From Streptomyces phaeolivaceus (GTDB lineage Bacteria > Actinomycetota > Actinomycetes > Streptomycetales > Streptomycetaceae): a stretch of DNA of 64,000 nucleotides. The stretch lies in contig NZ_CP045096.1 in NCBI RefSeq assembly GCF_009184865.1, forward strand, positions 558,001-622,000, given 5' to 3'. Positions 29,458 to 36,310 of this stretch are shown here, piece after piece. The notes below the pieces were generated by a model, which saw only the letters and a program-made list of their open reading frames with translations, did not search any database and was not told the DNA's origin. Every line of letters starts with the position of its first letter. The stretch's first letter is position 1. A program made the position numbers and the translations under genes.

Positions 29458-32406
29458 TCACTTCAGATACGGGCCGTCGGCGCCGATCCTGCCGGGGCCG
29501 TCGAGGACGTACACCCGCAGGTTGCCCTTGCCGGGGGCGCCGACGCTCAGGGTGCTGTTGGAGACGGTCCTGACGTCGCCGGTGACGGCGTCCCGGTAGG
29601 TGCCGTTCGGGATGCCGGTGAAGGTGGCGTCCCCGGTGACGGTGACCAGGGCGAAACTGTCGGTCGAGCCACTGGTGTACCGGCGCTTGAAGGCCATCTG
29701 GCCGCTGATGCCCTCGGTGGAGTACTGGCCCGCCTGGAGGGCGGGGATCGCCCGGCGGATCTGGTTGAGCCGCTGGAGGTGCTTGACGAGCGGCTGGGCG
29801 AGCGTCGTGGCGACCTGGCCGCCGGCCGAGTCGGCCTTGCCGAAGTCGGAGGCGGTGACGGACCCGGCGAGATGGTCGCCGTAGTACGCGCGTCCGGTGG
29901 TGGCGAGCGGGCAGCCGGGCCCGCAGTCGATCTTCTGCCCCTTCTGGAACTCGATCTCGGAGCCGTAGTAGAGCGTGGGGATGCCGCGGAAGGTCCACAT
30001 CAGGGCCATGTTCTCGGCCCAGGCGTCGCTGCCTCCGCTGTAGCGGTTGCTCGACTTGTTGGGGCCGTAGTCGTGGCTGTCGACGTAGACGACGTTGTAG
30101 GTGGCGTCGTTGACGCTGTCGTCGGAGTCCTTGCCGTTGCCGAAGGCGTTGGGCGCGTCACCGAAGTTCATGTGCATGCGCATGTCGATGATGTGCATGC
30201 CGGAGAACCGGCTGCGGTCGGGCGTGTGGTAGCTGTTGCCGTTCAGGAAGGCGTTGGTGGAGGTCGGCTGGTTGCCGGTGCCGAGGTTGTTCTCGTAGGT
30301 GAACTGCTCGATGGCCGCCGTCTCGTCGTCGGCGCTGTACTCCTTGCGCTCCTTCCAGGTGTAGAACTGCGCCGAGTGGTTGACCGAACCGCGGTTCCAC
30401 TTGTCGTTGACGAAGGCCGCGACCTCGCCGAAGACGAAGAAGTTCTTCGCCGCCTCCGCGCCGAACTTCTGGGTGACCCGGTCGTAAATGGCGGGCAGGA
30501 AACGGCGGTTCCAGGTGACGCGCGGGATGTGCACGGCCGTGTCCACACGGAAGCCGTCGACGCCCATGTCGATGTACTTGTCGTAGGCGCCGATCAAGTA
30601 GTTCTGGACGGCTGTGTTCTCGGTGTTGAAGTCGGCGAGATCCTCGTGCAGCCAGCACGAACGGGCGTCCTCGCCCTCCCAGTTGCCGATCCAGCACCGG
30701 TGGTAGTAGGCCTTGGGGAACATGCCCGAAGTGGGGCTCGGCCACTGGCAGTTGTAGAGCGTGTAGCCCTCGGCGCTCTTGCCGCCGGTGGGCTTGCCCC
30801 AGTTGAGGCAGGTGTTGCCGGTCGGTTCGGCCGTCGACCAGAGGTCGCCGTTGTAGTAGGACTTCCCGGACTTGGGCTCGACGGTGAGGCCGTCGTACTC
30901 GAAGCCCTCGGCCTTCTCGTCGTAGTACCAGCTCCACTGGGAGTCGCGGACGCCGTACACCGTGGGCGTGAACAGGCCCTTGGCGCCCCAGCGGGAGCTG
31001 TGGTTGTAGACGACGTCCTGGTAGATCTTCATGCCCTTGGCGTGGGCCGCGTTGATCAGGTCCTGGTAGGAGGCACCGGCCGACTCCAGGCGCGGGTCGA
31101 CCTTGTAGAAGTCGTAGCCGTGATAGCCGTGGTAGTCGTAGTCGGAGCGATTCAGGACCACCGGGGTGATCCACACCGCTGAGAAGCCGAGCGCCTTGAT
31201 GTAGTCGAGCCGGTCGACCAGGCCCTTGAAGTCGCCCCGGAACATGGGGTCGCCGTTCGCCGCGTTGCCGGACTTGGTGTGCTGGCTGCCGCCCCGGTTG
31301 TTGCCCGTGTCGCCGTCGAAGAAGCGGGCGGTGAGGACGAAGTAGATGGGGTCCTTGCGCGGGTCGGTGCCGAGCGGGGTGCCGGAGGCCGGTTCGGCCG
31401 CCTTCTCCCCGGTGGTCGCCCTGGCCTCGGCGGAGGCGGGCGAGGTGTTGCCTGCCGCGTCCACCGCCTTCACCGTGTACGTGTAGGCGGTCCTCTCCTC
31501 AAGTCCGGTGTCGGACAGGACCGTTGAGCCGAGGTCGGTGACGGTCGTGCCCTTGGTGCCGCCGGTGCGGGTGACCTGATATCCGGTGACGCCCTTGTTG
31601 TCGGTGGCGGCGTGCCAGCTCAGCACGATCGAGGTGTGGGTGGCGGTCGCGGTGACCTCGGTGGGCGCGGTCGGTGCCTCGGTGTCGGGGACCTCGGCCG
31701 CGCACGGGTCGGCGGCGTCCCGGGTGACCGTGCGGTCCTGCACCGTCGTGGTGCCGGCCGGGATCGTGTAGTCGGCGCTGTTGTTGTTGTCCCAGACGCC
31801 GTTGCCGTTGTTGAAGGCCGCCTTGAGGGAGGTCGCGGTGCCGATGTCGAGGGTCTTGCGCCACCAGCCGGCGCAGGCCGCTTCCATGCCGACACCGGGT
31901 GCGGTCGTCCAGGAGCCGCCGGCGGGCTGGTAGTGGATGTTGGCGGTGGTCCAGCCGGTCGTCGCGGTCGCGTAGAAGACGGTGGCCTTGTTCCCCTCGA
32001 CGGGATCGGTGCCGGCGCACGGGTCGCTGTGGGCGATCACCCCGTCCTTGACGGTGATGTTCCCCGTGCCGAGCGCGTAGTTGGCGCCGCCGTTGTTGTC
32101 CCAGGTGCCGCCGCCGTTGTTGAAGGTGGCCTGGAGTCCGGCGGCCGAGCCCAGGTCGACGGTCTTCTTGACCCAGTCCGTGCACGCCGCCTCCATCGGG
32201 GTGCCGGGGACGGTGGTCCAGGAGCCTCCGTCGGGGGCGTAGTGGAGGTAGGTGGCGGGCCAGTTCTTGGTCTTCGTGTAGTAGAAGACGGTAGCGGTGT
32301 CGGCGGCGGTGGCGGCCGTCTCGCGAAGGGGCGTGGGGCCCGTGTCCGGCGGGACCGCTCCCACCAGCACGGCAGCCGCCACCAGCGCCACCAGGGGTTG
32401 CCTCAT
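29458..32406 (-). CDS. Secreted alpha-amylase with two starch-binding modules and a fibronectin III domain
   Basis: 982 residues. GGAG lies six bases before ATG 32406. A Sec signal peptide occupies about residues 1-36. Two CBM25-like modules follow (ATVFYYTKTKNW... and ATVFYATATTGW...), each with the WDNNxGxNY/ADY signature, then one fibronectin III domain (about 245-335) and a GH13 barrel. Catalytic residues are D622 (GFRVDTAVHI), E661 (VFGEVAAF) and D779 (YVDSHDYGP). Many cysteines and Asn-rich loops fit secretion. It degrades starch or glycogen outside the cell. Confidence 0.94.
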   Translation of the reverse strand: MRQPLVALVAAAVLVGAVPPDTGPTPLRETAATAADTATVFYYTKTKNWPATYLHYAPDGGSWTTVPGTPMEAACTDWVKKTVDLGSAAGLQATFNNGGGTWDNNGGANYALGTGNITVKDGVIAHSDPCAGTDPVEGNKATVFYATATTGWTTANIHYQPAGGSWTTAPGVGMEAACAGWWRKTLDIGTATSLKAAFNNGNGVWDNNNSADYTIPAGTTTVQDRTVTRDAADPCAAEVPDTEAPTAPTEVTATATHTSIVLSWHAATDNKGVTGYQVTRTGGTKGTTVTDLGSTVLSDTGLEERTAYTYTVKAVDAAGNTSPASAEARATTGEKAAEPASGTPLGTDPRKDPIYFVLTARFFDGDTGNNRGGSQHTKSGNAANGDPMFRGDFKGLVDRLDYIKALGFSAVWITPVVLNRSDYDYHGYHGYDFYKVDPRLESAGASYQDLINAAHAKGMKIYQDVVYNHSSRWGAKGLFTPTVYGVRDSQWSWYYDEKAEGFEYDGLTVEPKSGKSYYNGDLWSTAEPTGNTCLNWGKPTGGKSAEGYTLYNCQWPSPTSGMFPKAYYHRCWIGNWEGEDARSCWLHEDLADFNTENTAVQNYLIGAYDKYIDMGVDGFRVDTAVHIPRVTWNRRFLPAIYDRVTQKFGAEAAKNFFVFGEVAAFVNDKWNRGSVNHSAQFYTWKERKEYSADDETAAIEQFTYENNLGTGNQPTSTNAFLNGNSYHTPDRSRFSGMHIIDMRMHMNFGDAPNAFGNGKDSDDSVNDATYNVVYVDSHDYGPNKSSNRYSGGSDAWAENMALMWTFRGIPTLYYGSEIEFQKGQKIDCGPGCPLATTGRAYYGDHLAGSVTASDFGKADSAGGQVATTLAQPLVKHLQRLNQIRRAIPALQAGQYSTEGISGQMAFKRRYTSGSTDSFALVTVTGDATFTGIPNGTYRDAVTGDVRTVSNSTLSVGAPGKGNLRVYVLDGPGRIGADGPYLK

Positions 32407-32427
32407 GAGGGACTCCAATACGGCCTG

Positions 32428-32491
32428 GACTGCGGGACTCTGGATGGGGGACTCCGGACTGCGGGACTCCGGACTGCGGGACTCCGACTGC
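32428..32491. repeat. Tandem GACTGCGGGACTCCG repeats in the amylase leader
   Basis: At least three copies of a 15-bp unit (32428-32442 degenerate, 32457-32471, 32472-32486) separated by a partial unit. They lie between the putative operator and the amylase ribosome site, so they extend the untranslated leader. Confidence 0.75.
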
Positions 32492-32526
32492 AAGGGGAAC
32501 CGGCAAATTCCTGAAAGCCCTTGCAG
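32488..32526. promoter_or_regulatory. Candidate MalR/Reg1-type operator of the amylase gene
   Basis: CTGCAAGGG at 32488-32496 and CCCTTGCAG at 32518-32526 form an inverted repeat spaced by 21 bases. CTTGCAG-type repeats in front of Streptomyces amylase and chitinase genes are known binding or control sites for the LacI-type regulator MalR/Reg1. The sequence matches; binding is inferred. Confidence 0.5.
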
Positions 32527-32643
32527 CGCGGAAGCTACAGGTACATGACACTCACGTAAAGAGGTCTCACAGCGATCGGGGCCAATGGTGAAAACGGACC
32601 AGTAGTGGTGACCGGCGCCCACGCGCGCGCCGGGGGCCCGTGC

Positions 32644-32649
32644 CTAGCG
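32644..32649 (+). promoter_or_regulatory. Possible -10 box giving a leaderless fucosidase mRNA
   Basis: TAGCGT lies about seven bases upstream of ATG 32657, the spacing expected if transcription starts at the ATG. No Shine-Dalgarno site is visible. A -35 element is not obvious. Confidence 0.35.
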
Positions 32650-32656
32650 TGGGCGT

Positions 32657-33946
32657 ATGCCGATGCAACCCTGGTTCCCCGATGCCAAGCTGGGCATCTT
32701 CATCCACTACGGCATCTACGCCGTGGACGGAGTGCCGGAGTCCTGGTCCTTCTACTGGGGCGAGGTGACGCACGAGCAGTACATGAAACAGCTCGACGGC
32801 TTCACCGCGTCCGCCTACGACCCGGCGGCCTGGGCCGAGTTGTTCGCCCGGGTGGGCGCGAAGTACGCGGTGCTCACCGCACGCCACCACGACGGCGTCG
32901 CCCTGTGGGACACCGCCCACGGCGATCTGGGCGTCGTCCGGCGCACCCCGGCGGGCCGGGACCTGATCGCCGGCTATGTGGACGCGCTGCGCGAGCGGGG
33001 CCTGAAGGTCGGCCTCTACTACTCGCACTCCGACTGGAACCACCCCGACTACGCGAGCGTCCGCCACCCCGAGATCGACCAGTGGTCGAACACGCACCCG
33101 GGCGGCAACGACGCCAACCCCTACTCCCATGCCGCGCCCGGCGGGGAGGACCCGGCGGCCTGGGACCGCTATCTCGCCTACCGGGACGGTCAGGTGGGCG
33201 AGCTGGTCGAGCGGTTCCGCCCCGATCTGCTGTGGTTCGACGGCGAGTGGGAGCGCACCGAACAGCAGTGGCGGATCCGGGAGTTGGCGGATCTCATCCT
33301 CGCGGAGAACCCCGACACCGTCCTGAACGCCCGCATGCTCGGCCGCGGCGACTACGCCACCCCGGAGCAGGGCGTGCCGCTCGAAGCGCCCGACGGGCCC
33401 TGGGAGTTGTGCCTGACCATCAACGACTCCTGGGGCTTCCAGCACCAGGACGACAACCACAAGTCGGTGCGGCAGCTGGTGCGTTACTTCGCGGAGACGA
33501 TCGGCATGGGCGGCAATCTGCTGCTGGACGTCGGTCCGAGGGCCGACGGGTCGATCCCCGCCGAGCAGGTCGAGCGGCTGGAAGGGCTCGGGGAGTGGAT
33601 CGGACGGCACTCCGAGGCCGTGTACGGGACGGTCGCCGGGCTGCCCGCCGGGCACCACTACGGTCCGAGCACCCTCTCCGCCGACCGGCGCACCCTCTAT
33701 CTGACGTGCTTCGACGTGCCGCGCGAGTCCGTGTCCGTGCGGGGGCTGCGCAACCCCGTCAAGAAGGTCACCGTCCTCGGCACCGGCACCGAACTGGGCC
33801 ACCGGGTGATCGGCGGGCTGGACGCCGTACCCGGCGTGACCTGGATCGACGCCCCGGCGGAGGCCGACCTCGACCCGTACGCGACCGTGCTCGCCGTGGA
33901 GCTGGACGGGGAGCTGGACCTCTACCGGGGGTCGGGCCGCGACTGA
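32657..33946 (+). CDS. Alpha-L-fucosidase (GH29)
   Basis: 429 residues. GH29 hallmarks are WFPDAKLGIFIHYGIYAVDG, YAVLTARHHDGVALWDT, GLKVGLYYSHSDWNHP and the nucleophile D195 in LLWFDGEWE, followed by INDSWGFQ and GGNLLLDVGPRADGSIP. No signal peptide, so probably cytoplasmic. It removes fucose from the ends of glycans. It is divergent from the amylase gene over 250 bp and monocistronic, since the next gene is convergent. Confidence 0.92.
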   Translation: MPMQPWFPDAKLGIFIHYGIYAVDGVPESWSFYWGEVTHEQYMKQLDGFTASAYDPAAWAELFARVGAKYAVLTARHHDGVALWDTAHGDLGVVRRTPAGRDLIAGYVDALRERGLKVGLYYSHSDWNHPDYASVRHPEIDQWSNTHPGGNDANPYSHAAPGGEDPAAWDRYLAYRDGQVGELVERFRPDLLWFDGEWERTEQQWRIRELADLILAENPDTVLNARMLGRGDYATPEQGVPLEAPDGPWELCLTINDSWGFQHQDDNHKSVRQLVRYFAETIGMGGNLLLDVGPRADGSIPAEQVERLEGLGEWIGRHSEAVYGTVAGLPAGHHYGPSTLSADRRTLYLTCFDVPRESVSVRGLRNPVKKVTVLGTGTELGHRVIGGLDAVPGVTWIDAPAEADLDPYATVLAVELDGELDLYRGSGRD

Positions 33947-33978
33947 CGAGGGGCCCGCTCGTCGGCCGGGGCCCGGTC

Positions 33979-34021
33979 GTCGGCGGTCAGGTCCCGAGCG
34001 TCGGCGGTCAGGTCCCGAGGA
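33979..34021. repeat. Direct repeat of about 20 bp at convergent gene ends
   Basis: GTCGGCGGTCAGGTCCCGAG occurs twice in tandem; the right copy contains the isochorismatase stop codon. It looks like a small slippage duplication. Confidence 0.6.
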
Positions 34022-34583
34022 TCTCGTCGACGGTCACGACCCGGACGAGGGGCCGGTACAGGTCCAGTACGTGCAGGGCCTTGGCGTGCGACTCGTCGTC
34101 GGCTCCCGCGCAGGCGTCGGCGGCCACCAGCACCTCGACGCCCGCGTCGGCCGCCGCGAGGGCCGTGGACAGCACACAGCAGTCGGTGCTGACACCGGCC
34201 AGGACCAGCCGCCCGTCCGTTCCCAGGCGGGCGGCCAGCTCCGGGCCCCATTTGCCGAAGGTCGGGGCGTCCACCAAGTCCCTTTCCTCGTCGGTGAGTT
34301 CGTCGACCAGCTGCCACAGCCGCGCGTCGGGCGCCCGCAGCGCGAACGGCCACCGGTCGTAGTACGCCCGCCAGGCGCCCTCGGGCCGCTCCGGCGCGAC
34401 GAAGCGCGTGAACACGGCCCGCCCGGCGAAGGCCGGCAGCAGCCGTCGTACGCCTGCCACCGCCTCCGCGAAACGCGGGGTGCACCAGGGGCTGTCGGGT
34501 TCGGCGAACACGCGCTGCATGTCGATGACGGCGAGCAGGCCGGGCGGCGGGGCCGTGGTGGCGCGGGGTGTGTCCGTGCTCAT
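34008..34583 (-). CDS. Isochorismatase-family cysteine hydrolase
   Basis: 191 residues; ATG 34583 overlaps the stop of the permease gene upstream. Family signs are LLAVIDMQRVFAEPDSPW (catalytic Asp) and VLAGVSTDCCVLSTALAAAD (catalytic Cys), with the conserved Lys probably in DAPTFGKWGPEL. Relatives hydrolyse amide or carbamoyl bonds of small molecules such as nicotinamide, ureidoacrylate or carbamoylsarcosine. Coupling to an NCS1 permease suggests it acts on an imported nucleobase-like or hydantoin-like nitrogen compound. Confidence 0.88.
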   Translation of the reverse strand: MSTDTPRATTAPPPGLLAVIDMQRVFAEPDSPWCTPRFAEAVAGVRRLLPAFAGRAVFTRFVAPERPEGAWRAYYDRWPFALRAPDARLWQLVDELTDEERDLVDAPTFGKWGPELAARLGTDGRLVLAGVSTDCCVLSTALAAADAGVEVLVAADACAGADDESHAKALHVLDLYRPLVRVVTVDEILGT

Positions 34584-36076
34584 GACCGGGCCTCCTGGGC
34601 GCGGACCCGGCCTCGGGCGAGCAGCAGGGTGCCGAGGAAGCCGGTCGCCAGGGCGATCAGGACGCCCAGGTTGGCGTAGGCCCAGTCGCCGGATCTGCCG
34701 CCGAGCCCGAAGGGGCCGAGGAGATAGCCCTGCCAGTCGAGCCAGCCCGCCGCGGAGTTGGTGACCAGGCCCCAGCCGAGGGCGGTGGCGGCGACGGTCA
34801 GCAGGAGGGGGCCGGGCGGGATGTCGCCGTAGCGGCCGTCCGGGCGGAACAGGTCGGCCTCGGCGTAGTCGCGGCGGCGCAGCAGCAGGTCGGCGAGCAT
34901 GACACCGCACCAGGCGGCGACGGGGACGCCGAGGGTGGTGAGGAAGCCGATGAAGGGGCCGAGGAAGTCGTCGGCGAGGAAGACGATGTAGACGGCCCCC
35001 GCGATCATCAGGACGCCGTCGACGAGGGCCGCCAGCGGGCGCGGTACGCGCAGGCCGGCGGCGAGGAGGGCGAGTCCGGAGGAGTAGATGTCGAGGACGG
35101 CGCCGCCGACCAGGCCGAGGACGGCGACGGCGGCGAACGGGACCAGGAACCAGGTGGGCAGGAGTGTGGTCAGCGCGCCGATCGGGTCGGCCGCGACGGC
35201 CTCGTTCAGGTCGGCGGAGGAGCCCGCGAGGAGCAGGCCGAACACCAGCAGGAGCAGTGGGGCGAGCGAGGCGCCGAAGGTGGTCCAGCCGACCACGCCC
35301 CGGCCGGAGGAGTCGCGCGGCAGATAACGGGAGTAGTCGGCCGCCGCGTTGACCCAGCCGAGGCCGAAGCCGGTCATCAGGAACACCAGGGCGCCGATGA
35401 ACTCCTGGGCGGACCCGGCCGGTACGGCGGCGACGGCGGACCAGTGGACATGGTCGGCGACCAGGGCGACGTAGACCACGGTCAGGACGCCCGTGACCAC
35501 GGTGATCACGGTCTGGAGGCGCATGATCAGGTCGAAGCCCGTCACACCGACCACCACGACCAGCGAGGCGACAAGGACGAGTGCCACCACCTCGGTCCCG
35601 GTGCCGCCGCCCGTGCCGAGCCGGCCGAAGACGGTGGCGGTCGCCATGGTGGCGAGCGCGCAGAGCACGGTCTCCCAGCCGACGGTCAGCAGCCAGGAGA
35701 CGACCGCGGGCAGCCGGTTGCCGCGCACCCCGTACGCGGCCCGGCTGAGCACCATCGTCGGCGCCGAGCCGCGTTTTCCGGCGACGGCGACGAAGCCGCA
35801 GAGCAGGAACGAGAAGACGATGCCGACGACTCCGGCGGTCAGGGCCTGCCAGAAGGAGATGCCGAAGCCGAGCGCGAACGCGCCGTAGCTCATGCCGAGG
35901 ATCGACACATTGGCGCCGAACCAGAGCCAGAAGAGCGTGCGTGGGGTGCCCTTGCGCTCGGTGTCGCCGATCACGTCCAGGCCGTGGGTCTCCACCTGGA
36001 GCGGCCGGACCGGGGCGGGGCCGTTCGGGGCCGTGCCGTCGGGGGAGGTGCCGTCGGGGGCGCGGGAGTCCGTCAT
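34580..36076 (-). CDS. NCS1-family purine/cytosine permease
   Basis: 498 residues. About 12 transmembrane segments; family stretches are FWLWFGANVSILGMSYGAFA, RAAYGVRGNRLPAVVSWLL, GFGLGWVNAAADYSRYLPR and FVPFAAVAVLGLVGG-like helix 7-8. The N-terminal 30 residues are a Pro/Gly/Asp-rich repeat. These are sodium- or proton-driven importers of nucleobases, allantoin or hydantoins. It is the first gene of a two-gene operon with the isochorismatase. Confidence 0.9.
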   Translation of the reverse strand: MTDSRAPDGTSPDGTAPNGPAPVRPLQVETHGLDVIGDTERKGTPRTLFWLWFGANVSILGMSYGAFALGFGISFWQALTAGVVGIVFSFLLCGFVAVAGKRGSAPTMVLSRAAYGVRGNRLPAVVSWLLTVGWETVLCALATMATATVFGRLGTGGGTGTEVVALVLVASLVVVVGVTGFDLIMRLQTVITVVTGVLTVVYVALVADHVHWSAVAAVPAGSAQEFIGALVFLMTGFGLGWVNAAADYSRYLPRDSSGRGVVGWTTFGASLAPLLLLVFGLLLAGSSADLNEAVAADPIGALTTLLPTWFLVPFAAVAVLGLVGGAVLDIYSSGLALLAAGLRVPRPLAALVDGVLMIAGAVYIVFLADDFLGPFIGFLTTLGVPVAAWCGVMLADLLLRRRDYAEADLFRPDGRYGDIPPGPLLLTVAATALGWGLVTNSAAGWLDWQGYLLGPFGLGGRSGDWAYANLGVLIALATGFLGTLLLARGRVRAQEARS

Positions 36077-36310
36077 CGTCGACCTGCCTGTCTGATCGCG
36101 GACCTGTCCGTCCGATCATGCGGATCGCGTCGAGGGGAACCTAGGTGCGCCGGTCAGGGGCGTCAAGGTGGCACCCGTACGGGCGCGGAGAGCGGTCCCG
36201 CGACATGGCGGGGCCTACGTACAATCCTCGGGAATCGGCCGGAGGGTTCGCGTTCAGGAACCCCCGGATCGACCCGGGTCGTCCCCGGGCCGTCTTCAGG
36301 GGGAATCGCA
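36077..36310. promoter_or_regulatory. Divergent promoter region between permease and LuxR-type regulator
   Basis: A 234-bp spacer. TACAAT at 36220-36225 is a good -10 match for the rightward gene. No distinct operator palindrome is seen. Confidence 0.3.

Noticed and set aside
35444..36310. N-terminal 289-residue extension of the LuxR-type regulator
   Set aside because: That part is antisense to the NCS1 permease; the LAL family start PWDVAPLVGRE follows a proper ribosome site at 36311.
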